The notes: a model not told the origin generated them from the sequence alone. A DNA stretch of 64,000 nt from Planctomycetota bacterium (GCA_014240375.1 JAAZXB010000008.1:72430-136429), one strand, 5' to 3'; counted from the stretch's first letter, positions 41,257 through 51,068 are shown. Numbers and translations are program-made.

Positions 41257-42771
41257 TCATCGGCGCACTTCCTTCCAGGAAATTACAACCACGTGCTGTC
41301 CTTTCCTGGCACAAACCATTCTACCCGAGAGAGAGCGATCCTCGCTCGTTCCTTCAATGGTAGTGGTGAAAAAATTGCTAGAATAAACAACATGATCCTC
41401 GAGGTCCTGCTGCAGGAGCTCGAATATGGAGCCCTCCGAGCCACTGGTGTCTTCCCAGGCCTCATCGACCTGTTTCAACTGGTCGAAACTGGTGAAATAC
41501 TCGAATTGCTGGATTTCCTCCTCGTCGACACCAAATTCGCTGAGCAGATCGTCGATGATCTCCCCGGTCACCTCGTCGATCTCCTGCTGGTAACTATTGC
41601 AATGGTCTCGAATCTGCCATGCGATCTCCTTCGCCTCATCAAAATCCTCGAAGGATCGAAGCATGGCGATCAACACCTCAGGCCTTGCGGTGTTGATGTT
41701 GATCTTGCCCGATGAGTTTGCGGTCATGACATGCTGAAGCCCGATGGGAGTCGGAATTTGATCCACTCCCCCATCGAGAAGTTCGAACCCGGACGCCTCG
41801 AGATCGTCGAAGGATCCGGGGGTCAGCGCCTGGAGATCCTCCATCATTCCGCCGGAATCTTCCTGGTCGAACTCATCATCTTCTTCCAGTGTCGCCGGGT
41901 CGATGGGTCCGTAGAACAATTCCCAGGTGACTTCTTCCAGCTGACGAATCGTATCCAGGCTACGGATTCTGCGCAGGTTTTCATCGAGAACCCGCTGGTG
42001 AACCAACGAAACGATCGCCTCTGCGGTATCTCGTGGATCCGGAGTTCCGATGTAATCGAAGCCATTTTCAGTGTTGTAATCGATGACGGCCTCGATCAAC
42101 CGTTCAAGGATCACCTGGGCTTCTTCGACTACTTCTTGCTCTGGAGGCACGAATTCTTCCAACAGCCCCGTTTCTTGCAGCAGCCCATCAATTGCAGCGT
42201 TTCCGGCCGCCGCATCTGCGAGAGCATCCAGTTCGCTCTCCTCATCCTCGGGCAGGGCAGCGAGAGAGAAGATGTGATTGAGGTCGATGCAGGATTCTCC
42301 ATCGACGACCATTCCGACGATCTGGACACCGTTGATGGAATCCTGAATCGGGCGTGCCCACAGGTCATGGTGGGTATCGACCGGATCGTCTTCCGATCGA
42401 CCGGAGCCCTCGCCCCCGCCTCCCCCCGATCCTGGAATTGTAAGACCTCCGGGAAGTTGGGTATCCACCCCTTCCCCTCCAGTCCCCATTCCGTCGAGAT
42501 CTTCCTCCTCTGAATCTGCAAGATAGCCGAGATCTTCCATCAGATCAGAGGTGAGATTCAGCAGCACCTGGCGACCAGAGGCCTGCAAGGCGTAAGAGAG
42601 AGCGGTTCGACCCTGTCGATTGCGCGAGATTCGCTCCTCGATCTTGGTGACGAAGATCAACTGGGTGATGACGACGGTCAGGACCAGTACCAGGATCAAC
42701 ACGACGAACAGCGCAATCCCCCCCTCGGGGGATCGTGGCGCATTCTCGTGGGCTCGCGGTGACTGATTCAT
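41257..42771 (-). CDS. gspK: Minor pseudopilin GspK
   Basis: 504 residues, long for GspK (about 320). N-terminal pseudopilin helix GGIALFVVLILVLVLTVVIT, without the Glu5 as is usual in GspK. Later DHHDLWARP-like and the conserved ININTARPEVLIAML are diagnostic. Very acidic inserts (EEEDLDGMG, EEDDEFDQED) and a Gly run lengthen it. Caps the pseudopilus with GspI and GspJ. First gene of the leftward block, with a sigma-54-type promoter and 10-bp repeats upstream. Confidence 0.88.
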   Translation of the reverse strand: MNQSPRAHENAPRSPEGGIALFVVLILVLVLTVVITQLIFVTKIEERISRNRQGRTALSYALQASGRQVLLNLTSDLMEDLGYLADSEEEDLDGMGTGGEGVDTQLPGGLTIPGSGGGGGEGSGRSEDDPVDTHHDLWARPIQDSINGVQIVGMVVDGESCIDLNHIFSLAALPEDEESELDALADAAAGNAAIDGLLQETGLLEEFVPPEQEVVEEAQVILERLIEAVIDYNTENGFDYIGTPDPRDTAEAIVSLVHQRVLDENLRRIRSLDTIRQLEEVTWELFYGPIDPATLEEDDEFDQEDSGGMMEDLQALTPGSFDDLEASGFELLDGGVDQIPTPIGLQHVMTANSSGKININTARPEVLIAMLRSFEDFDEAKEIAWQIRDHCNSYQQEIDEVTGEIIDDLLSEFGVDEEEIQQFEYFTSFDQLKQVDEAWEDTSGSEGSIFELLQQDLEDHVVYSSNFFTTTIEGTSEDRSLSGRMVCARKGQHVVVISWKEVRR

Positions 42772-42800
42772 CGGATCTCCGGCTCATCTGGCGGATCGAC

Positions 42801-42840
42801 TCGGTTCGACTCGGTTCGACTCGGTTCGACTCGGTTCGAC
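42801..42840. repeat. 10-bp tandem repeat, four perfect copies
   Basis: TCGGTTCGAC repeated exactly four times, preceded by a related GCGGATCGAC. It lies between the gspK start (42771) and the sigma-54 promoter candidate (42883-42897), that is downstream of the predicted start of transcription. The 10-base period is close to one DNA helical turn. Confidence 0.9.
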
Positions 42841-42882
42841 GAAGAGTTCCCTCATCGGTGAGGACTCACTGCCTATTCATCG

Positions 42883-42897
42883 GCAGAACTCGTGCCA
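42883..42897 (-). promoter_or_regulatory. Candidate sigma-54 promoter of gspK-C-L-M
   Basis: On the minus strand TGGCACGAGTTCTGC: perfect TGGCACG at -24 and TGC at -12, GG and GC exactly ten bases apart. It lies about 110 bases upstream of the gspK ATG and points toward it. Confidence 0.6.
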
Positions 42898-43048
42898 TTC
42901 TATAGGCTCTAGATGCTTCGTCTCAGATCTACTGTGTTCCTGTAAGCCATTTCAAGAACATAGTTTATGACCATGGTCCGAAAATCATGCGGAGCGGCCC
43001 CTCGCACCCTACCCGTTTCCAGGCAGCGAGTGTTCGGAATCACTACAT

Positions 43049-46000
43049 CTAAGCCTGTTCGGCACTCGCCTCTGACGCCAGATCTGACTTCTTCGACTTC
43101 AGGATGAAGGAGAGCACCACCGGCAACACGATCAGAGTCAGCAGGGTCGAGGCGGACAGCCCGCCGACAATCGCCTTGCCCAGGGTATTGAACTGCGGTC
43201 CGGTCAACATCTGGGTGCCGTAGGCCATCGGAATCAACCCCAGTACCGTCGTCAGAGCAGTGATCAGAATCGGACGTAGTCGGTCACTGGCTCCCTTGCG
43301 GATCGCGGTGATGGGATCCAGGCCCTCCTCGAGCCTTCGACGCACCTGATCGATCAACACGATGCCGTTATTGACGACGATGCCACAGAGCAAGATCAAG
43401 CCGACCGCTGCGGGTGTATCGAGAGCATCTCCCTGGAGCCACAGCGTCCAGATCACTCCGGGAACCGCCAGCAACACGGTGACCATCAATACCAACGGTG
43501 TCCGCAGCGACTCGAACAGGCAGGCGAGAACCAGGTAGACCAGGAACACCGAAAGGTACAGACCCTCTCCGAAGGAACTTCGATTCCTCCAGCGCCCGGA
43601 CCAACCCTCTCCCAGATCCCAGCTGTACCCGACTGGCCAGGGATATTTCTCCAGTGCCGTCTCCAACCGCTGCTGGATCTGCTCCTTGCTACTGGGATCG
43701 TATTGCACCGACACGGTCAAGTTGGCCAGTCGCTGATCACGGCGGCGTCGATTGGGAGCCTCGACCTGCTCCACCACTCCGATCTCCTCGATGGGAAGTT
43801 CCAGAGTGTCGGTGAGTGGAAATCTCATGAAGTTCAACTCCTCGACAGAATCCGTCTCTTCCTCGTCGAGCCCGAGAGTGATGTCGAGGTCGCCCGATTG
43901 AGTTCGTAGCTGGCTGAGGCGATTTCCAGAAAAGGCTGAACTGATGCTTCGAGCCACGGTATCTCCCGAAACCTGCAAGCGACCGAGCAGGTCTTCGTCC
44001 GGTTTCAGTCGCAATTCATCGACCTCTTCATCCCCAACGACTTCCGCTTCGGTGATCCCAACGATTCCGGTCAAGTAGGACGCTACCTTGATTCCCAGTT
44101 CATCGAGAAAGGAACTGGAGTCGCCAGCGAGACGAATTCGGAAGGAGCCTGCGGAAGATCGCGAGCCGCCACCATGACCTCGTCCACCCCAACCCCATCC
44201 TTCGTCGGTCCGGATCCTGAAGCCGGGCACCTTGGGAAGTACCTCATCGATCCGGCCTCTCAACTCTGCGATGTAATCCTCCGTCGCCATCTCTGGTGGT
44301 GGATAGATCCTCGTCAGGGCGTAGCCGTCCTTGTACCAGGAATAGATGTCGCCTTCCCCGATGACTTCCCGATGGCTGGCGAGAAAGTTCTCGATGTCGG
44401 TGACCGTCTTTTCCATCTCTCTGTAGTCGAGGCCCTCGACCGGTCGGTATGAGATGTTGGCATAATTGGACTTCCAGTCCGCATCGGACAAGTCCATACG
44501 GAATCCATTCTCGAATGGAATCACGACACTCAGGGTTGCAGCAACTGCCACGGTCAAGGTCACGGATCGATGAGCCATCGCCGACTTCAGTAGATTATCG
44601 TAGCCATCCCTGAACTTCATGAACCAGGAGGAAAGCCCTGGATCACCTCCTCGATAGATTCTAGCGGCCACCATCGGTACGAGAGTCAAGGAAACGAACA
44701 AGCTCGCTCCGATGGTCAGCGAGATCACCAGTCCGACGCTGGCCAGAGCATCCGAGAACCCGTTGCGCTCCGAGATGAAGACCGGCAAGAACACCACCAT
44801 CGTCGTCAGGGTGGCTGCGAACACCGGAGTTGCGACTTCCATCGTACCGGTGGTTGCTGCTGTCATCGGGTCATCCCCGAGACCTGCACGCCGGACGATC
44901 GACTCCACCACCACGACTGCAGTATCGACCAGCATTCCGACACCGAGCATCAGAGCCATGATGGTGATGATGTTCAGTTCCTGGTCGAGGAAGTGAAGTA
45001 CCGACAGTGCAGAGAGCACCGAGATCGGAATCGCCATCCCCACCAGCAAGGTGGCCGAGAATCGCCGCAAGAAGATCAGCAGGATCATCAGTGCCAGGCC
45101 GCCGCCGATGATTCCAGCGTCTCGAAGACGCGCCAGTGAACTGACGATCATCTGGCCTTGATCCTGCCAGACCAACAGGTTGATCCCGGCCAGTTGAGGA
45201 TCCAGGGCGATCCTGGCGACCTCTTCCCTGACCTTCTTGCAAACATCTACCGTATTGGCGCCCGCCTCCTGGGAAATCTCGAGGGAGACCGCATAGGAAC
45301 CATTGAGATGACGCCCCCAGCGCAGTTCTCCCTCTTTTTTCTCGATGGTCGCCACCTGACCCAGCCGCAACCCATTGCGATTGATCGGCATCTGATGCAT
45401 CGCTTCCACATCGGATAGTGAACTGATCAGACGAAGCCGGCGAGTCTTACCATCGCTCCAAACTCTTCCGATGGTCGCATCGACGTTGGAGTTTCGGATC
45501 TCCTGGGCGACCCGGCCGAGGGTCAGACCATGTCGTTCGAGCGCTCCCTTGGTGAAGGAAATGCGGATCTCCTTGGGAGTCACACCATCGAGCTTTACCT
45601 GCCCGACACCATCGAGTCGCTCGAGAGGCCGCTGGATCCGATTGACCAGAAGATCATAATTTTCCGACAGGTTGATACCCACCGCACTGATGCGAGCCTC
45701 CATGATGGCATCTGCATCCGCCCCCCAGCCTCCGGTGCTCAATCGGATCCGATCCAGATCTTCCACCGGGAGCTGGTCCATCGCCCTTGCCAGTCGCTCT
45801 CGGATCTCGACCTTGACCTGATCGAGATCCTCTCCGTAATCAAAACGAAGGGTCACTCGACCATTTCCCTCTCGCGATTCACTATTGAATCCGCGCACCC
45901 TGCGGAGGGTCGCCAGAGCTTCCTCCAGTGGTCTCACCACCTCGTTTTCGACCTGTATCGGAGACGCATTGGGATAGGGAATGTTGATATTGACGCTCAT

Positions 46001-46129
46001 CCTGCCGAGGTTCGGTGTGGCACTGAGCGGGATCCTGTCGATGGACAGGATCCCGCCGAGCACCAGCAGGATGTGCACGGTCAAGGTAGTGATGGGTCGA
46101 TTGAGGCAGAAGCGTACAAATGGCTTCAT
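43049..46129 (-). CDS. RND multidrug-type efflux permease (second subunit)
   Basis: 1026 residues, typical AcrB/MdtC length. Twelve-helix RND architecture with helix 1 PITTLTVHILLVLGGILSID, the helix 4 proton-relay motif GVGMLVDTAVVVVESI, and large periplasmic loops. Helix 10-12 signatures are present (LLCGIVVNNGIVLIDQVRRR, LTTVLGLIPMAYG). A Gly/Arg/Ser-rich insert (GWGWGGRGHGGGSRSS) sits in the second periplasmic loop. The start overlaps the first permease by ATGA, suggesting a hetero-trimeric pump like MdtBC. Substrates unknown. Confidence 0.9.
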   Translation of the reverse strand: MKPFVRFCLNRPITTLTVHILLVLGGILSIDRIPLSATPNLGRMSVNINIPYPNASPIQVENEVVRPLEEALATLRRVRGFNSESREGNGRVTLRFDYGEDLDQVKVEIRERLARAMDQLPVEDLDRIRLSTGGWGADADAIMEARISAVGINLSENYDLLVNRIQRPLERLDGVGQVKLDGVTPKEIRISFTKGALERHGLTLGRVAQEIRNSNVDATIGRVWSDGKTRRLRLISSLSDVEAMHQMPINRNGLRLGQVATIEKKEGELRWGRHLNGSYAVSLEISQEAGANTVDVCKKVREEVARIALDPQLAGINLLVWQDQGQMIVSSLARLRDAGIIGGGLALMILLIFLRRFSATLLVGMAIPISVLSALSVLHFLDQELNIITIMALMLGVGMLVDTAVVVVESIVRRAGLGDDPMTAATTGTMEVATPVFAATLTTMVVFLPVFISERNGFSDALASVGLVISLTIGASLFVSLTLVPMVAARIYRGGDPGLSSWFMKFRDGYDNLLKSAMAHRSVTLTVAVAATLSVVIPFENGFRMDLSDADWKSNYANISYRPVEGLDYREMEKTVTDIENFLASHREVIGEGDIYSWYKDGYALTRIYPPPEMATEDYIAELRGRIDEVLPKVPGFRIRTDEGWGWGGRGHGGGSRSSAGSFRIRLAGDSSSFLDELGIKVASYLTGIVGITEAEVVGDEEVDELRLKPDEDLLGRLQVSGDTVARSISSAFSGNRLSQLRTQSGDLDITLGLDEEETDSVEELNFMRFPLTDTLELPIEEIGVVEQVEAPNRRRRDQRLANLTVSVQYDPSSKEQIQQRLETALEKYPWPVGYSWDLGEGWSGRWRNRSSFGEGLYLSVFLVYLVLACLFESLRTPLVLMVTVLLAVPGVIWTLWLQGDALDTPAAVGLILLCGIVVNNGIVLIDQVRRRLEEGLDPITAIRKGASDRLRPILITALTTVLGLIPMAYGTQMLTGPQFNTLGKAIVGGLSASTLLTLIVLPVVLSFILKSKKSDLASEASAEQA

Positions 46130-49100
46130 GAAACATCTCCGGATCGGTTCGATCTCTGGAGTAATCGGTAGCCGGTTGGAATCACCGCCAGTGTCATCAC
46201 GGTGGCCAAGGCCAGGCCCCAGACGACGGTAATGGCGAGCGGCTTGCGGAGTTCCGCCCCCGGACCGAGACCCAGTGCCAAGGGCAGTAATCCGAGAATC
46301 GTGGTGGCACTGGTGATGAGGATCGGGCGTAACCGCTCGCTTCCTGCTGTCCTCGCTGCCATCGACGGATCGTGGCCCCGCTGACGCAACTGCTGGATCC
46401 GGGCGACGAAGATGATTCCGTTATTGACCACGATGCCGCACAGCAAGATCACCCCGATCATCGAAAGAACTCCGAGAGGAATCCCGGTGAAGAACATCGC
46501 AATGATCGCTCCGCAGATTCCTAGCGGCACCGTGAAGATGACGATGAAGGGAAGAAGTAACGATTCAAAAGTGCTGGCGAGCACCAGGTAAACCACAAAT
46601 ACAGCCAGCGCCAGCGCCTCTGCCAGGCTGGTGAGGGACTCCTTCATCTCCTGATTTTGACCCGACATCTGAGCGGACGAGCTGGGCGGCAGGTAATTGC
46701 CGTGGATCACTGACTCCGCTCTCTCGGTCGCGGTTCCCAGATCGATGCCATCGGTTCTCGCGGTGACCAGCACAGATCGCTCTCCACCGACTCGGCGAAT
46801 CTCCACCGGTCCCAGCGCTTGCTCCAGTCGACCGAGGGAAGCGACCCTGAGGGGTGCGGCAATTCCATCTCCAACAAGGGTCACGGAGTCCATCTCGACA
46901 TCGGATAGAGTCTTGTCCAGTGCGCCGCTCATTCGCACCCGGATATCGATCGGCTTCTCGGCAAATCGATACTGCGTGGCGACTTCTCCGATGCCCTTGG
47001 CCCTGAGACCGTTGGCAATCTGCTCCAGGGAGAGGCCAAATGCAGAGATCTTCACGGGATCGAGTCGAACGTGAACCTCTGGCACCTGATCGGCAACCTG
47101 TGCCTGTACATCGAGGAGTCCGGGAACCAGTTCGAGACGATCCTCGATGGCCAGGGCAGAGGACCTCAACAGATCCAGATCTTCATCAAAGACCTCGATC
47201 TCGATGGGATCCCTGAAGGTGAACAGTGACGGTCTCCCCAGTGTATAAGGGCAATCGGGAACCTTGTTGAACTCACCGATGATGCGCGCGATCACCTGGT
47301 CCTCATCGACACGAGTCGCCTCGGGATTCAGCGAAACTGAGACCCTCGCCACATGTTCTCTACGATCTCCCGCTTGCACTTCACCCAGCACAGGAGCGTC
47401 TCCCACGATGGACGTGGTCATGCCAATCGGCAATCCCTCCTCGCGAAGCCTGTCGATCGCATGCTCCAGTGCCGCCACCTTGCGATCGGTCTCCTCCAGA
47501 GGAGTCCCTTCCGCCAGTTCCACATCGAAGTAAAACTGCCCCTGGAACAGGTCCGGCACCAGTTCCGAGCCCAGTTCGGTGGCCCGAGGTAGAATTGCAA
47601 AGCACAGCCCAAGTGCGAGAACCGGCGGCACCCAGGAAACCTCGAGGACCCGATCGAGCATCCTCGCGTAGCTGTTCTGAGCCGCTTTCATCCCTGCAGC
47701 AAACACGCTAGAAATGGGACTCAAACCGCGATCGATCCACTCGAATGCCTTTGACATCTTGCCGCCACTTGAGCCGTTGGCGATGATGGTTGGAATGACC
47801 GTGATGGCGACGAACAAGCTCGCCAGCAGTGAGTAGGTCACCGTCAGCGCCTGATCGCGGAAGATCTCTCCACCGATGCCCTGAACAAAGACCAAAGGCA
47901 AGAAGACCGCGATGGTCGTGAGGGTCGAGGCGATGATCCCCCCCATCACCTGACTGGTTCCCTGGGTCACGGCAGTGCGCATCTCCACGCCATCGTCTCG
48001 CAGGCGCTGAATCGACTCCAGCACCACCACACTGTTGTCGACCAGCATTCCGATTCCCAGCGCCAGTCCTCCCAACGACAGCACATTGATGCTGACGCCA
48101 GTCAATTCCATCATCAGAAAAGTGACCGCCACTGAGATCGGAATGGAGAGTGCGATGGTCAGAGTGCTGATCATGTTTCGCAGGAACAAGAAAAGTACCA
48201 GCGCCGCCAACATCGCTCCCACCATGGCGGTGGATTCGACACTGGCGATCGAATCCTCGATGAAGCGAGCCTGGTCCGCGAGGATTTCCATCTCACACCC
48301 TGAGAGACTACGATCCTTCACGATCGTATCCAGCCGTGCCCGAACTCCCTTGGCCACGGAAACGGCGTTGGCATCGCCCTCCTTGTAGAGGTCGATCTGA
48401 ACCGCAGGCTTTCCGTTGACGCGTACCAAGATCTCTTCATCTTTAGGAACGATGGCCGCCGTGCCGATATCTCGGACCCGCAGGGTGCCGGATTCACCGT
48501 GACGTACGATCACATCTTCGATGTCCTCGAGGGACTGAAATTCATTCACCGTTCGCAGCCTGTAGGCGGTCTGCTGATCACGGATCTCTCCGCCAGATCG
48601 ATTGACGTTTTCCTGCGCCAGGCGCTGGGCGACGTTCTGAACCGAAATCCCGAGTACGTCGAGTCTCCTCGAATCGAGATCGACCAGTACCTCGTCCTCG
48701 GCACCTCCGATGACCCTCGCTGCGGCCACTCCATCGAGGGTTTCCAGCGAACGCTTGACCCTCAATTCTGCCAGTTTCCGAAGATCAGCAACGGAACGCG
48801 ATCCGGTCAGCGCCAATCGCATCATCGGATCGAGAGAAGGGTCGAAGCGGAACACCAGCGGTGCGCGCGCATCGTCGGGGAGATTGACGAGATCGAGTTT
48901 CTCCCGCACATCGAGGCTGGCTCGCTGCATGTCAGTATCCCAGCTGAACTCCAGCACCACCTCGGAGACGCCGGCACGAGATTCGCTGATGTATCTGCGC
49001 AAGCCCTGCACGACTCCGACCACATCTTCGATCGGCTCGGTGACCAGTTGCTCCACCTCTTGAGGTGATGCATCCGGCAGTTCAGTTTGAACCGTCAGGG

Positions 49101-49233
49101 TCGGGTAAGTGATATCTGGAAGCAACTCGATGGGGAGACGCCCGAGCGAAAGGACTCCGAAGGTAAACGCAGCGATGGTGATCATTCCCACCGTCACCGG
49201 TCTTCGGATGATTCCCTGTAGCCAGTTCTCCAT
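46126..49233 (-). CDS. RND multidrug-type efflux permease (first subunit)
   Basis: 1035 residues. RND features: helix 1 RRPVTVGMITIAAFTFGVLS, ITYPTLTVQTELPDASPQEV, helix 4 GIGMLVDNSVVVLESIQRL, VLCG-type GVILLCGIVVNNGIIFVARI and SATTILGLLPLAL. It is proton-driven and exports substrates together with the adaptor encoded just upstream. Start 49233 follows GAGGAGGGATCG and the adaptor ends 24 bases before. No outer-membrane channel gene (TolC type) is present in the window. Confidence 0.92.
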   Translation of the reverse strand: MENWLQGIIRRPVTVGMITIAAFTFGVLSLGRLPIELLPDITYPTLTVQTELPDASPQEVEQLVTEPIEDVVGVVQGLRRYISESRAGVSEVVLEFSWDTDMQRASLDVREKLDLVNLPDDARAPLVFRFDPSLDPMMRLALTGSRSVADLRKLAELRVKRSLETLDGVAAARVIGGAEDEVLVDLDSRRLDVLGISVQNVAQRLAQENVNRSGGEIRDQQTAYRLRTVNEFQSLEDIEDVIVRHGESGTLRVRDIGTAAIVPKDEEILVRVNGKPAVQIDLYKEGDANAVSVAKGVRARLDTIVKDRSLSGCEMEILADQARFIEDSIASVESTAMVGAMLAALVLFLFLRNMISTLTIALSIPISVAVTFLMMELTGVSINVLSLGGLALGIGMLVDNSVVVLESIQRLRDDGVEMRTAVTQGTSQVMGGIIASTLTTIAVFLPLVFVQGIGGEIFRDQALTVTYSLLASLFVAITVIPTIIANGSSGGKMSKAFEWIDRGLSPISSVFAAGMKAAQNSYARMLDRVLEVSWVPPVLALGLCFAILPRATELGSELVPDLFQGQFYFDVELAEGTPLEETDRKVAALEHAIDRLREEGLPIGMTTSIVGDAPVLGEVQAGDRREHVARVSVSLNPEATRVDEDQVIARIIGEFNKVPDCPYTLGRPSLFTFRDPIEIEVFDEDLDLLRSSALAIEDRLELVPGLLDVQAQVADQVPEVHVRLDPVKISAFGLSLEQIANGLRAKGIGEVATQYRFAEKPIDIRVRMSGALDKTLSDVEMDSVTLVGDGIAAPLRVASLGRLEQALGPVEIRRVGGERSVLVTARTDGIDLGTATERAESVIHGNYLPPSSSAQMSGQNQEMKESLTSLAEALALAVFVVYLVLASTFESLLLPFIVIFTVPLGICGAIIAMFFTGIPLGVLSMIGVILLCGIVVNNGIIFVARIQQLRQRGHDPSMAARTAGSERLRPILITSATTILGLLPLALGLGPGAELRKPLAITVVWGLALATVMTLAVIPTGYRLLQRSNRSGDVS

Positions 49234-49257
49234 CGATCCCTCCTCAGCTGCGGTAGA

Positions 49258-50679
49258 TCAACCTCCCGAGCTGTTGGTTCCGCTTGCGTCACTGGTCGGC
49301 TTGGTTTGTGTTTCGACCTGTGGTGAACCTGAAGGAGCGGCCGGAGTCGCGCCGGTGGGGAGAGCTGCCGCAGGTGGCCGTGTACCTTTTCCCGGACGCC
49401 GTCCAGGCGCCTTACCCGTACCTCTTGAACCGCGCTCACCTGCGGAGCGATCCAATCCTCTTCTCGGTTCCTTCTGCAGCGGATCGCGAGTGGCGGCACC
49501 ATCATCCTGCCGCTCGACGGTGAGTGAGTCGACCTGTACAGGAATCTCCCTGTAGACACTGACCTGATCTCGATCCTCAAGACCATCCAGTCCCTGGACC
49601 ACGACCCGATCTCCCAGGCCCAGTCCTTCCTCGCAGACGATGATCGTCTCGTTCTCGTATCCGGTCACCACATCGATCTCCTGAACCGATTCGCCATCTT
49701 CGAGCAGGCGGAACACGCGCGATCGTCCCTCCCCTTTCAGTACCGCCTTGCGCGGCACCACGATGCGGTTCTTCAAGGTCCTGGTGATGATGTCGATGTG
49801 GGCAAAGGAACCGGGTCTCAATGTCACAGCGGCATCAGGAAAGGTGGTCAGCACTTCTACCGTCAAGCTCTCGCGATCGACCACTGGACTGATTCGCTCC
49901 ACGGTACCTTCTGATAGCACCGGGCCATCGCTCTCTGCACGCAACACGCAACGCTGCCCCAGGGAGACTTCTCCCACTTCACTCTCTGGCAGGTACATCC
50001 GCACACGAAGTGGCTCGAAGTCAGCGAAAGCGAACAGTTCGTCGCCGACTCGAACATATTGTCCCGGTTCTATCCGACGGCGGATGATGATGCCGTCGAA
50101 CAAAGCCTCCGGTTGCGAGTGTCCCAGGTCGATCAGTGAACGAGCGTGGTTCGCTTCAGCTTTCTGCAGGGAAAATCTTGAATCTTCCAGTTCCTGAGTG
50201 GCGACACCTCGAATTTCAGACAATCCCTGCAATCGTTCGAGAGTCGCACTGGCCTGCTCCATCTCGATTCGAGCGAGTTGTTCAGAGATCCGCAGCTCCT
50301 CCTGATCGATGGTACAGAGGACCATACCCTCTCCGACCTGCTGGCCCTCGACCACGTGGACGACGTCGACACTTCCTTCGACCCTGGAGAGTAAGGAGAC
50401 CTGACGCTCTGACTCGAGGATTCCACTGCCACGAACTCGCTCTCGGATCACCGCCAGCATCGAGGAGGTCACCTCGACCGGAACCACTTCTTCCTTGCGC
50501 GGGTTCGATCCCATAGCTCCGTACTGGTAGCCACCGGAGCCTCGTCCTGCCGTCGATCCCGGTCGCCCCATCTGCCCGGATCCGGGAGCATCACTGCCTC
50601 CCGGGAATGCCCCGTGAGAGAACCAACCGATGGCCAACAGGGCGATCGAGAAGATCAATTGCGGCATCCTGAGTTTCAT
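49258..50679 (-). CDS. RND efflux periplasmic adaptor (membrane fusion protein)
   Basis: 473 residues. N-terminal membrane segment (LIFSIALLAIGWFSHGAFPG), then barrel-sandwich hybrid (VSLLSRVEGSVDVVHVVEGQ), coiled-coil hairpin, second lipoyl half (HSQPEALFDGIIIRRRIEPG), beta-barrel (VRMYLPESEVGEVSLGQ) and membrane-proximal domain (RIVVPRKAVLKGEGRSRVFR). The last 80 residues form an Arg/Pro/Gly/Ala-rich tail not found in standard adaptors. Overlaps the DUF971 gene by ATGA. Bridges the two permeases to an outer-membrane channel. Confidence 0.9.
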   Translation of the reverse strand: MKLRMPQLIFSIALLAIGWFSHGAFPGGSDAPGSGQMGRPGSTAGRGSGGYQYGAMGSNPRKEEVVPVEVTSSMLAVIRERVRGSGILESERQVSLLSRVEGSVDVVHVVEGQQVGEGMVLCTIDQEELRISEQLARIEMEQASATLERLQGLSEIRGVATQELEDSRFSLQKAEANHARSLIDLGHSQPEALFDGIIIRRRIEPGQYVRVGDELFAFADFEPLRVRMYLPESEVGEVSLGQRCVLRAESDGPVLSEGTVERISPVVDRESLTVEVLTTFPDAAVTLRPGSFAHIDIITRTLKNRIVVPRKAVLKGEGRSRVFRLLEDGESVQEIDVVTGYENETIIVCEEGLGLGDRVVVQGLDGLEDRDQVSVYREIPVQVDSLTVERQDDGAATRDPLQKEPRRGLDRSAGERGSRGTGKAPGRRPGKGTRPPAAALPTGATPAAPSGSPQVETQTKPTSDASGTNSSGG

Positions 50680-51008
50680 GAGCGGCTTCCTTCACATTCC
50701 GGGCAGCGGCAAGAGTCTCTCAGTCGATCCAACGACCAGATTCCTGTGCCATGACCGTCAGAAAAAGTCAGATTCAACCCGTACCTACCGGTTCGTTCAA
50801 ATCCGGTGCAGTGGAGATCCGCCGGAAGAGCGTCCGGGTCGAGAATCGGTTCCCTCGACCACTCATCGACACAGGCTGCGCACTCACAACTTTCCCGCAG
50901 CGATCGATGAGGAAAGAGGCTCTCATGGCCGTCACCCCAAACGATCAGCAGGGTCGCAGGCTGCAACAGTTCCACGACTTCCGCTCGGATCCTGTTGGAT
51001 CGGTTCAT
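50676..51008 (-). CDS. DUF971 (GBBH-like N-terminal) domain protein
   Basis: 110 residues. The family shares the fold of the N-terminal domain of gamma-butyrobetaine hydroxylase: LLIVWGDGHESLFPHRSLRE, then GRYGLNLTFSDGHGTGIWSLDRLR. Cysteines CECAAC and CRCPEC at both ends could bind a metal. Stand-alone members occur near Fe-S assembly genes in other bacteria; here it heads an efflux operon. Function unknown. First gene of the RND transcript with ATGA overlap. Confidence 0.82.
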   Translation of the reverse strand: MNRSNRIRAEVVELLQPATLLIVWGDGHESLFPHRSLRESCECAACVDEWSREPILDPDALPADLHCTGFERTGRYGLNLTFSDGHGTGIWSLDRLRDSCRCPECEGSRS

Positions 51009-51039
51009 GGGGTCCCTTCAGGATCTGCAAACGACCGCT

Positions 51040-51068
51040 ATTGTACATCTGGAGCGATTTCCCCTCAC
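51040..51068 (-). promoter_or_regulatory. Possible sigma-70 promoter of the DUF971/RND operon
   Basis: TACAAT (51045-51040, five of six consensus bases) with a weak -35 GTGAGG 17 bases upstream (51068-51063). It lies about 32 bases before the ATG at 51008. Weak evidence. Confidence 0.3.
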
